A stretch of 64,000 nt of DNA from Fibrobacterota bacterium (GTDB taxonomy: Bacteria; Fibrobacterota; Chitinivibrionia; Chitinivibrionales; Chitinispirillaceae), in NCBI GenBank assembly GCA_023436145.1, contig JAEZKP010000097.1, forward strand, positions 40,025 to 104,024, given 5' to 3'. Position numbers and translations under genes: made by a program. The notes under the pieces were generated by a model, which worked only from the letters and a program-made list of their open reading frames with translations, was not told the origin of the DNA and did no database searches. This document shows, in pieces, positions 9,365 through 16,873 of this stretch; the stretch's first letter is position 1, and each line of letters begins with the position of its first letter.

Positions 9365-10031
9365 TAATCCTGTAATTAAATTGGAGCATGTATCCAAAAA
9401 TTATCATCGGGGTGTGGAAACGGTTCATGCGGTTCAAGATCTTTCACTCTCTATTAATAAAGGCGAATATGTGGCAATAATTGGTCATTCCGGATCTGGA
9501 AAAACCACTCTGCTTAATATGATCGGTTGTCTTGACCGTCCAACATCCGGAGTTGTGGAGGTAAACGGTATATCCACGATGAAGGCGCATGAAAAGGAAC
9601 TCACCACGTTAAGGAAAAAGACGATTGGTTTCGTCTTTCAGCAGTTTTTTCTGATCCCGACTCTTACTGTACTTCAAAATGTCAAGTTGCCTGCGCTTTT
9701 CGCCGGAAAACCAGACGATAAAAAAGCTGAAGAATTACTCAGTATGGTAGGGCTGAAAAAACGGATGTCACATCTGCCGGGGCAACTTTCCGGTGGAGAA
9801 ATGCAGAGAGTGGCGATAGCCAGGAGTCTGATTAATGATCCGCCTGTTCTGCTTGCAGATGAGCCCACAGGGAACCTTGACTCCCGAAATGCTGAGACTA
9901 TAATGGACCTTTTAGGTGAACTTAACCAAAAAGGGATCACAATTGTGGTGGTTACGCATAACCATGATCTGGTTAAGCGATGCTCAAGAACGGTTTATAT
10001 GGAAGATGGCAAATTGAAAAATGATAGCTGA
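9357..10031 (+). CDS. ABC transporter ATP-binding protein, LolD/MacB type
   Basis: A 224-residue cytoplasmic ATPase with all expected motifs: Walker A GHSGSGKTT near residue 43, Q-loop in FVFQQFF, signature LSGGEMQRVAIARSL, Walker B VLLADEPTGNLD and a switch histidine in VVVTHNHD. Length and motif spacing match the LolD/MacB/FtsE subfamily. It overlaps the permease gene by 8 bases and the next gene by 11 bases, so translation is probably coupled along the operon. It pairs with the permease at 8189-9364, presumably as a homodimer with two permease subunits. Confidence 0.95.
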   Translation: MNNNPVIKLEHVSKNYHRGVETVHAVQDLSLSINKGEYVAIIGHSGSGKTTLLNMIGCLDRPTSGVVEVNGISTMKAHEKELTTLRKKTIGFVFQQFFLIPTLTVLQNVKLPALFAGKPDDKKAEELLSMVGLKKRMSHLPGQLSGGEMQRVAIARSLINDPPVLLADEPTGNLDSRNAETIMDLLGELNQKGITIVVVTHNHDLVKRCSRTVYMEDGKLKNDS

Positions 10032-10995
10032 AAATAAATTCATTAAAGAAGGATGTCAGCAGGACAAGGCTGTACCGCTGTTATTTCTCTTATTAATACA
10101 GCTATTACCATTTGAGATTTACGCAACGTGGAGTATTACAGCTGATGCTGATGTAAGGAGCCACTGGGTTTATCCCAGTGACTTCTCAGGCGAAATACAC
10201 GCAGCGGGATTATCGGTCAGAAAATCTATTGCCGATAATTCCGGAGATCGTTATATCATATCGGCATTATTCGAAGCTGAGAAGAATTTTTCTGAACTCA
10301 TGTTACATGAACTTTATTTCAGATATAAGGGGCCTATGGGTTTGTGGAATATCACAGTAGGAAGAATAGGTTTACCTTATGGCCTTTTAACCTCTTTCAG
10401 CACTACCCGTCATCTTTTTGAAAAACCCATTGAAGAAAGTTTGGGTTTTGATGCTGATAATGGCATAATGTTTTCCGGTGTTGCAGGCATTTTTGATTAC
10501 GGTGTTTCTTTAACCCAGGGATACGGAATTCATCGGGTACCTTCGTTTCCTGGAGAGGGCTTTGGTGCTGGCCGTGTTGGTATTACTTTGGGTGAAGCAG
10601 AGGAATATTCAATTGGAATTTCCATAGGCGCAGGGCGAACAGAAACATCCCATATGGAACATTCGTCAATTACCAGGATAACTGGTGGAATGGATGCCAC
10701 ACTGAATTTAGCTCAAAGCGTCATCAGAACAGAGGTGAATGCAGGAATAGTTGATAAACACAAGTTTGTCAATGGTTATAATCTGATAGATTATACACTT
10801 CATCAGCGCCTCGACCTTTCGACCGGTCTTAAACTCCTGTATTCGCACAATGATATCAGCGGTGCATTATTCGCTGGATTTTCTTTCAAACCACCCTGGT
10901 TTAATTTCAAAGGAGGATACATATATGATTTTAAGGGCAAACAAAAGCATCATATATCACTGCAGCTATATCGCGTTTTTTCTTTTACTTTCTAG
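10021..10995 (+). CDS. predicted outer-membrane beta-barrel protein
   Basis: A 324-residue exported protein. After a slightly long N-terminus, residues about 17-37 are a hydrophobic signal segment. The mature part alternates polar and hydrophobic residues with many Gly and Tyr/Phe (LYFRYKGPMGLWNITVGRIG, later IGISIGAGR), the pattern of an outer-membrane barrel. It ends in VFSFTF, a C-terminal Phe as expected for barrel insertion. Its start overlaps the ATPase end by 11 bases. It probably provides the outer-membrane part of the same envelope system. No specific porin family is recognised. Confidence 0.7.
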   Translation: MIAENKFIKEGCQQDKAVPLLFLLLIQLLPFEIYATWSITADADVRSHWVYPSDFSGEIHAAGLSVRKSIADNSGDRYIISALFEAEKNFSELMLHELYFRYKGPMGLWNITVGRIGLPYGLLTSFSTTRHLFEKPIEESLGFDADNGIMFSGVAGIFDYGVSLTQGYGIHRVPSFPGEGFGAGRVGITLGEAEEYSIGISIGAGRTETSHMEHSSITRITGGMDATLNLAQSVIRTEVNAGIVDKHKFVNGYNLIDYTLHQRLDLSTGLKLLYSHNDISGALFAGFSFKPPWFNFKGGYIYDFKGKQKHHISLQLYRVFSFTF

Positions 10996-11509
10996 TTTCA
11001 ATGCAGTATTTGCTCAGGATGTCTATCTGTGTGTATGGCGCAATCCGGAAAGAACCATGTCCAGGATTTTTCCAGATGCAAAAGATTATGTCACAGTAAA
11101 CCTTAAAATAACACCAGCGGAATGTGAAGCTATAGAAAAAGAGCTTGGATTCAAACTGCTGCCAGGGCAACGTGACAGGTTTCAGTATTTTAAGATGAAC
11201 GGAGAAGGTGGTAAACAGATCGGAGTAATAATAGCAGGTTCACAAAAAGGGGAGTATGGGGCTATCGAATTTGTAATAGGAATCGATACAACCGGTACAT
11301 TAAAGGATATATACATTCAACGTTCCCGAGAAAAAGATCAGAGTTTTAAAGAGCGATCGTTCCTGGATCTTTTCCAGAATATCAAAATGACAGATGTTAT
11401 GGGAATTAAGAATTTGTATAAAGGACCGGAGTCCAAAGGTACAACGGCAATAATTCAGGGAGTCATGAAGGAGATTGTGACGTATAATAAAATGACAGAA
11501 AAAAAGTAA
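10925..11509 (+). CDS. exported FMN-binding-domain-like protein
   Basis: I choose the ATG at 10925 because AAAGGAGG stands 8 bases upstream and the start leads straight into a signal peptide ending AVFAQ. This places the start 71 bases inside the barrel gene. The mature protein has an FP-containing N-terminus (RIFPDAKDYV). It then has GEYGAIEFVIGIDTTGTLKD and RSFLDLFQ, and near the end SKGTTAIIQGV. That order resembles the extracytoplasmic FMN-binding domain, where a C-terminal SGAT-like Thr receives FMN covalently. Here the motif is modified (KGTTA), so covalent flavin is uncertain. The context suggests a redox or sensing part of the ABC/barrel operon. Confidence 0.6.
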   Translation: MILRANKSIIYHCSYIAFFLLLSSFNAVFAQDVYLCVWRNPERTMSRIFPDAKDYVTVNLKITPAECEAIEKELGFKLLPGQRDRFQYFKMNGEGGKQIGVIIAGSQKGEYGAIEFVIGIDTTGTLKDIYIQRSREKDQSFKERSFLDLFQNIKMTDVMGIKNLYKGPESKGTTAIIQGVMKEIVTYNKMTEKK

Positions 11510-11524
11510 GCTTTTTAAAGGCGG

Positions 11525-12508
11525 TCAAAAGAAATCCGGTTCCAATTTTCTTTTGGCCTTTATAGCTTTAAACAGCAAATTGCCGTAAAGCATGATAAAC
11601 AAACCGCATAAAATTAAAATAATTCCAGGAAAAAGAAAGGGTACTATTTTTTCTTTGGCAACAACCACTCCCAGAAGAGTAGCGATTATAGGATTTACAA
11701 AGGCATAACTTACCACCCGGATTGCAGGTTCGTTATGAATCAGATAGTTATAGGCACAAAAAGCAGCAGATCCGATTATCATCAGATAGAGTAAACCCAA
11801 AATTGAAGAAAGAGAAAAAGAAGGATAAAGTTGCTGAATAGACGGTTTCCCAAGCATCAAAGTAAGCAAACAAATTAAACCTATTGAAAACATTTGAATC
11901 CCAGTGTTTACAAAAATATCGGGAAATACTTTTAATTTATGTCCCAGGCTGGTAGCAAAAGCCCAGGAGACAAGTCCACCTATTACTAAAAGAATATCCG
12001 GGGTAAAACTCATGCTGAATGAACTGCCATTGTAAAGTAATGTGCAAACACCACCAAAGCCCAGAAAAATACCGATTATCCCTGAGAATGAGATTTTCTT
12101 ACCTATCAATAACCAGTCGAAAAATGCCACTACCACCGGGGTTGTAGCAAGTATCAGAGCGACAAGATAACTATCCACATTTTTTTCTGCGACAGTTACC
12201 AGTCCGTTTCCTCCAAGAAGAAGGAAAAATCCCAGAAAGAATGAACAGCAAAACTCTTTGAAAGTAGGCAGCCGCTTTAAGCGCCTGCTTGCCAGTGCTA
12301 ATAAGAGAAAGAAAACACCTCCGCCAAAAAACCGTAATCCGACAACATAAAAAGGAGGTATTGTTGTAACTGCTACTCTGATAAAAAGATATGTTGAACC
12401 CCAAACAATGTAAACAGTCAGATAACATAAAATAATTATCCACTTTTTCGGATTTTTGTTTTCTTTGGTTTGAATTTTCATATAGGATAAAATGGCTATA
12501 AAAGGCAT
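11525..12508 (-). CDS. EamA/DMT-family transporter
   Basis: A 327-residue inner-membrane protein with about ten hydrophobic helices arranged as two EamA repeats. The first repeat opens with IVWGSTYLFIRVAVTTIPPF, the usual start of the drug/metabolite transporter family (YedA/RhaT-like). The start overlaps the stop of the upstream gene in a TAATG arrangement, which suggests translational coupling. A second possible start (MKIQTKEN) lies 27 bases downstream. The gene converges on the FMN-binding-like gene with a 15-base gap. Members export amino acids or metabolites. Lying downstream of hisD could hint at an amino-acid substrate, but this is weak. Confidence 0.88.
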   Translation of the reverse strand: MPFIAILSYMKIQTKENKNPKKWIIILCYLTVYIVWGSTYLFIRVAVTTIPPFYVVGLRFFGGGVFFLLLALASRRLKRLPTFKEFCCSFFLGFFLLLGGNGLVTVAEKNVDSYLVALILATTPVVVAFFDWLLIGKKISFSGIIGIFLGFGGVCTLLYNGSSFSMSFTPDILLVIGGLVSWAFATSLGHKLKVFPDIFVNTGIQMFSIGLICLLTLMLGKPSIQQLYPSFSLSSILGLLYLMIIGSAAFCAYNYLIHNEPAIRVVSYAFVNPIIATLLGVVVAKEKIVPFLFPGIILILCGLFIMLYGNLLFKAIKAKRKLEPDFF

Positions 12509-13146
12509 TAAGTTGAGACTGGGTTATATTCACGAACCAATAATCCGCTCGTGGTAACCATGAGATGCAATGTTTTTGTTTTTTGAGCACCGATGAAAGT
12601 TGCGGAACCGTATTGGGCATTCAGCAACGGTTTGAAGGCGAAAAAGCATTTTTGAAGTGAGTAACTGTCAATTATTGTATTCTTTCCAAGGGAATAGATT
12701 GATCGAGGTTTTTTCTGCTCATCGGACAATGTGTTATACCTGCCCCCAATACGATCAAGTTTATAGCCTGTATGAATGCCTATCAGATTGAGAGCAGGAT
12801 GCCATTTCAGGATGTGTGCATCAATGTAAATTATATCACCTGAAATGCTGTATTCACTTTTAGTACTGTCAGGGAGCGTAACCTGGGCGACAAACTGTTG
12901 TTTTCCCTGTGGCTTTATCTCTATAATGGCAGCCAATGTCTCTTTGGTGAGAGGCTGGTAACTATGATTAATAATGAAAAACAAGCCTGCTGTAGTGGCT
13001 ACCAAAAAGCATAAAAGCATAAGAAGAGTGTTTTGAAAAGCAGGTAGAATTCTAAATCTGCTTATAGCTTTGAGCGTAAAGTAAAGAAACAGTAGCCCGA
13101 TGAGCCCGGAAGCAGTTAGTACCAAAAGCAATGAATTCTGCACCAT
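12508..13146 (-). CDS. conserved two-helix membrane protein of unknown function
   Basis: A 212-residue protein with two N-terminal membrane helices (about residues 5-27 and 37-60) followed by a single extracytoplasmic beta-rich domain. Its LTKETLAAIIEIKP, ILKWHPALNLIGIHTGYKLDR and GGRYNTLSDEQ segments match a conserved family often mis-annotated as multidrug transporter or cation efflux pump. With two helices it is not itself a transporter. It lies 8 bases after hisD and overlaps the EamA start, so the three genes form one transcript. Function is unknown. Confidence 0.75.
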   Translation of the reverse strand: MVQNSLLLVLTASGLIGLLFLYFTLKAISRFRILPAFQNTLLMLLCFLVATTAGLFFIINHSYQPLTKETLAAIIEIKPQGKQQFVAQVTLPDSTKSEYSISGDIIYIDAHILKWHPALNLIGIHTGYKLDRIGGRYNTLSDEQKKPRSIYSLGKNTIIDSYSLQKCFFAFKPLLNAQYGSATFIGAQKTKTLHLMVTTSGLLVREYNPVST

Positions 13147-13154
13147 ATATTTTA

Positions 13155-14480
13155 TTAATTATTCTGCTGTGATTGAATAATTCCCCTTCTCTCAACACTG
13201 AGTGCATGATGAACAAAATTTTCCGCTCTGGCAAAAGTACTCACAAATGGGGCTGAAAGATCCAATCCTTCAGGAGTGACTTCTGCAACTGAGATTCTCT
13301 TGGTGAAGCTTTCCACTCCCAGAGGTGAAGCATAACGTGCTGCACCACCTGTAGGCAGGACATGATTGGTCCCTATAAAATAATCTCCCAAGGCAACCGG
13401 AGTATAGGGGCCTAAAAAGATTGCTGCAGCATTATAGATTTTATTAAGGTCTTTTTTATAGTCTCTGGTCATTATCTGAAGATGTTCAGGGGCGAAATCA
13501 TTTACCAATGCAATGCTTTCATCCCTGGATGAAGCGACAAAGATGGAGATGGCATGTTCAGGAAGCGCCTGAAATACTTTTTTTACCGGAGAAGCCTCGA
13601 TTTCCCTTATTAACGCTGCTGCGATTTTTTGGGCCAGCTCTTTATCTTCACATACGCAAATAGCCAGTTCGTCGCCGGAGCCGTGTTCTCCTTGAGCAAG
13701 AAGATCCAGTGCAACCCAGGTTGGATCCACAGAATCATCGGCTATGATTGCCACCTCGCTGGGTCCTGCCACCGAATCGATATCAACAAGTCCGTAAACC
13801 AGTTTTTTGGCGGTTGCTACAAAGGGATTTCCAGGGCCAACGATTTTTTCTACCGGCCTTATAGTTTTTGTTCCATAAGCTAGCGCTGCAATTGCCTGGG
13901 CTCCTCCAATACGGTAAACTTCTTTAATATTTAATAGCTGTAATGCATACGCAACACCAGGATCAAGCTGCTCTCTAGGTGGAGTAACCGCCACGATCTC
14001 CTTAACACCTGCGATCTGTGCGGGTATGATGTCCATGAGAACAGAGGATGGATATATAGTATGTCCACCGGGAATATATACGCCTACTCTGGAAAGAGGT
14101 CGAATAATCTGGCCAAGCAGTCCTTCTTCACTTTTGAATTCAAAACCGGTTCTGAGTTGCTTACGGTGATAGGTTTCGATCCGCTTAGCGGTTTCATCTA
14201 TTGCAGCCTTGAGTTCAGGACGGATTTTTTGAGCGCTGAAAGAGATTTCTTTCTCTGTTATTCTCATCTTTTTGGCAGTAAGCTTAACCTTATCAAATTT
14301 TTCGGTATAATTAAGCAGCGCAGTGTCACCATCTTCCCGGATGCTATCCAGAATTTTTTCCACCAGAGAAGTGGTTTTTTTATTACTGGTAATTCGGGAT
14401 GTCTTTATTTTTTGCAGATATTTTCTTCCCTGGGAGGAGGAATAGTTAATTATCGGTACTTTAATTTTTCTGATAGCCAT
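13155..14480 (-). CDS. hisD: histidinol dehydrogenase
   Basis: A 441-residue cytosolic enzyme catalysing the last two steps of histidine synthesis: histidinol to histidine with two NAD+. It aligns end to end with the family: GGAQAIAALAYGT, VGPGNPFV, AGPSEVAIIAD, the zinc-binding LLAQGEHGSGDE (Gln and His retained), APEHLQIM with the catalytic Glu-His, and a C-terminal His region. Family length is about 430, so it is complete. No other his gene is near, and it heads an operon with two membrane proteins. An isolated hisD is common outside Proteobacteria. A moonlighting or related alcohol dehydrogenase role cannot be excluded. Confidence 0.95.
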   Translation of the reverse strand: MAIRKIKVPIINYSSSQGRKYLQKIKTSRITSNKKTTSLVEKILDSIREDGDTALLNYTEKFDKVKLTAKKMRITEKEISFSAQKIRPELKAAIDETAKRIETYHRKQLRTGFEFKSEEGLLGQIIRPLSRVGVYIPGGHTIYPSSVLMDIIPAQIAGVKEIVAVTPPREQLDPGVAYALQLLNIKEVYRIGGAQAIAALAYGTKTIRPVEKIVGPGNPFVATAKKLVYGLVDIDSVAGPSEVAIIADDSVDPTWVALDLLAQGEHGSGDELAICVCEDKELAQKIAAALIREIEASPVKKVFQALPEHAISIFVASSRDESIALVNDFAPEHLQIMTRDYKKDLNKIYNAAAIFLGPYTPVALGDYFIGTNHVLPTGGAARYASPLGVESFTKRISVAEVTPEGLDLSAPFVSTFARAENFVHHALSVERRGIIQSQQNN

Positions 14481-14604
14481 TAATAAACTCCAGCTTGATT
14501 CTTTTTTAATTTTATCGCTTGAGACAAAATAAATAAATTACCATTAAACATAAAAATTAATGGTATAATCACCAAAAAATCACCTCAGATTCAGGTAGTT
14601 GTTA

Positions 14605-15405
14605 TTATATGGGTGTAGGAACATCGATAAATTCTGTTTGTATCCCGAATTTTTCCTGCAGCAGTCTACCTAAAGCTAAAATACCAGGTTTTTCGGTATG
14701 ATAATGGCCGGCATAAATAACATTTATGCCATTTTCCAGTGCTTCGTGGTAGTTATAATGAGCTGGTTCACCAGTAATGTAGCAGTCGAGTCCTTTTGTG
14801 ATTGCTTCTGTCAATAAGTCTGCAGCACCACCAGAAACGACAGCAACTTTAGAGACTTTTTTCTTGCCAAATGGCAGGACAGTGCATTGGGAATCCAGGT
14901 TTTCGCAGAGTGTTTGAACGATTGAATCCAGGTCTGTAGATTTATTTAAGACACCTTCAAAGCCTATTTCGATTCCTTTATAATTGCCAAAAGGTCTCAA
15001 CTCACTCATGTTCAGCATTGCAGCCAGTTGAGCATTATTACCTATTTCAGGATGAAGGTCAAGGGGCAGATGAGAGGCATAAAGGTTAAGGTCGTTTTCT
15101 AACAGATATTTCAGATGATTATAGGAGCTTCCGCTGACCGATCTGATTCCATCCCAGATAATGCCATGATGAACAGCAATCAATTGGCATTGCTTTTTGA
15201 GAGCAAGCCGGTATCCTTGCAATGATGCATCCACCAGCAATGCTATTTTTTTGATGGTTGGAGTACCCTGTACCTGAAGTCCATTACAGGAGTAATCTTT
15301 GTAATGGCTGGTCTTTAGCATGCTGTCGATAAAAGAAACCAGTGTATCCCGACTTACTTCATTACTTTTTGAAGAAGGTTTTTTTTGCATGGAGGACTCT
15401 TTCAA
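14605..15405 (-). CDS. Nif3-like dinuclear metal-centre protein
   Basis: A 266-residue protein of the Nif3/YbgI family, which forms a hexameric ring with a two-metal site per subunit. The metal-ligand motifs are visible: VHHGIIWDG, SHLPLDLHPEIGNN, and near the C-terminus YAGHYHTEKPG. It is the short form without the PII-like insert found in Gram-positive relatives. The biochemical role of the family is unsettled; links to GTP cyclohydrolase I-type chemistry and metal handling have been proposed. The first residues before SRDTLVSFID are poorly conserved, so the true start may be slightly downstream. It is monocistronic or follows the channel gene loosely. Confidence 0.9.
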   Translation of the reverse strand: MKESSMQKKPSSKSNEVSRDTLVSFIDSMLKTSHYKDYSCNGLQVQGTPTIKKIALLVDASLQGYRLALKKQCQLIAVHHGIIWDGIRSVSGSSYNHLKYLLENDLNLYASHLPLDLHPEIGNNAQLAAMLNMSELRPFGNYKGIEIGFEGVLNKSTDLDSIVQTLCENLDSQCTVLPFGKKKVSKVAVVSGGAADLLTEAITKGLDCYITGEPAHYNYHEALENGINVIYAGHYHTEKPGILALGRLLQEKFGIQTEFIDVPTPI

Positions 15406-15491
15406 GGTAATTAAAATGGACTGGCAAATGATGAGTTAAAATAAAAAGGGCAGAGTTTTAATCCAAAATATAAACCATTCTGTTTTCAATT

Positions 15492-16316
15492 TTAGAGGAG
15501 AGTTCCACAGTATTTGCAGAAAGTTGCATCAGAATCGTTGTGTCCACCACATGATAGGCATTCTTTTGCCGTTGATCTCATTTTTGAGAAACGATTGAAT
15601 TCAAGAGTTACAATACCGGTTGGTACTGCAATCATCCCATAGCCTAAAAGCATTACTATCGATGCCAGAAACTTACCTGGAAATGTTTGAGGAGCAATAT
15701 CACCAAAGCCAACTGTAGTAATAGTAACTATTGTCCAATAAATACTGGTGGGAATGTCGATAAAGCCGTTTTCCGGCCCTTCGATGGCGTAAATCAGAGT
15801 ACCAATCAGAATAATCAGGGTGAAAACAGCTAAAAGAAAAACGATTATTCGCTTAAGACTGGCCTTGAGCACCTTTTTTAAAATATCTGCTTCATAAAGA
15901 TATTTGTAGAGTTTAAATAAACGAAAAATTCTTAATATCCGGAAGGCACGAATAGTTATGAAATTATGAGCACCAAAGCTGATTAGCTCCAGAAAAAGTG
16001 GCATAAAAGCCATAAAATCGATAATTCCGTAAAAACTGAAGGCATATTTTAAAGGCTGTCTTACAGAGATAAGTCGCAGGATGTACTCTATAAAAAAAAG
16101 AATTGTGAAAAACCACTCTGCTTTTTCAAAAAAATGGCCAAAACGGTCCTTAAGTCCTTCCATACTTCCTAGAATAACTGCCAGTATACTTAATAGAATG
16201 CTAAGGAGAAGAAAACTATTGAAAATTTTCCCGGTAGGAGAGTTCTCATCGAATAAATAATGGTAAAAATGGTACTTCCATTCTGAGAGACCAGAGTAAT
16301 CGTTTTTATTAGTCAT
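15492..16316 (-). CDS. voltage-gated-type potassium channel with C-terminal zinc ribbon
   Basis: A six-helix ion channel. The S4-like helix has regularly spaced arginines (RAFRILRIFRLFKLYKYL). The pore loop carries the K+ selectivity filter TTVGFGD, followed by the S6 helix. After S6 the protein ends in a treble-clef or ribbon-like Cys4 module, CLSCGG and FCKYCG, about 15 residues apart, which is unusual for a bacterial Kv channel. I use the ATG at 16316; a TTG at 16364 in frame would add 16 residues. Neither has a strong ribosome site. The tail could bind zinc and act as a cytosolic assembly or gating domain. Confidence 0.9.
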   Translation of the reverse strand: MTNKNDYSGLSEWKYHFYHYLFDENSPTGKIFNSFLLLSILLSILAVILGSMEGLKDRFGHFFEKAEWFFTILFFIEYILRLISVRQPLKYAFSFYGIIDFMAFMPLFLELISFGAHNFITIRAFRILRIFRLFKLYKYLYEADILKKVLKASLKRIIVFLLAVFTLIILIGTLIYAIEGPENGFIDIPTSIYWTIVTITTVGFGDIAPQTFPGKFLASIVMLLGYGMIAVPTGIVTLEFNRFSKMRSTAKECLSCGGHNDSDATFCKYCGTLL

Positions 16317-16483
16317 ACATTTTTCTAAAAATGCGTCTGAAAAAAAGGGGTCTTTCAAGTGCAACCCAAAAAAGTAGTCAGCAATGTGAATACCTCATTT
16401 ACATAGATAGCAAAAGAGTTTCCGGAATAAGTTAATTCTTGAAAAAAAAGGACTTTCCGGTTATCCTTAAGAAAGGAGGAGAA

Positions 16484-16786
16484 ATGAATATTTCCACTGG
16501 AGCCGCACTTAACGGGCTGACATCAATATCGATTTTGCAGGATATCACTGCTCATAATGTAGCTAATATTAATACAGAGCCTTTTTATGCAAAAGAAGGG
16601 ATACAAGGTGAAGCAAGTTCTGGTGTAGGTCCACAAATAAAGTCCATACGGAATACTGATCATCAAACCGATCTTGCTGAAAGTATGACAAATATTGTTA
16701 AAAATCAGCACTCATACTCTGCAGATCTCAGGATAATTAAAGTTCAGGACCGGATGATTGGAGAGCTTATAGACATAATTGCTTAG
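16484..16786 (+). CDS. minimal flagellar rod/hook-like protein
   Basis: Start chosen at ATG 16484, directly after AAAGGAGGAG. The 100-residue product has the two terminal signatures of flagellar axial proteins. The N-terminus ALNGLTSISILQDITAHNVA then NINTEPF matches the rod-family pattern of a Gly/Leu helix followed by NNxANxNT. The C-terminus DLAESMTNIVKNQHSYSAD then RMIGELIDI matches the FlgB/FlgC/FlgG end helix. Almost nothing lies between them, so it is shorter than FlgC or FlgB (about 135). It stands alone, away from flagellar genes. It may be a rod adaptor or a remnant. Confidence 0.75.
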   Translation: MNISTGAALNGLTSISILQDITAHNVANINTEPFYAKEGIQGEASSGVGPQIKSIRNTDHQTDLAESMTNIVKNQHSYSADLRIIKVQDRMIGELIDIIA

Positions 16787-16827
16787 GTTTTTAATTCAGG
16801 CCAAATTTAAACATAGGAGTGCAGGAT

Positions 16828-16862
16828 AAAAGAAGTAATGAAGATTAGTCATTACTTCTTTT
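16828..16862. terminator. bidirectional terminator between the flagellar-like gene and nrdJ
   Basis: A perfect 14-bp inverted repeat (16828-16841 with 16849-16862) with a 7-base loop. It begins with a run of A and ends with a run of T, so it reads as a terminator on both strands. It sits between two convergent genes. Confidence 0.9.
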
Positions 16863-16873
16863 GTCTATTTATT

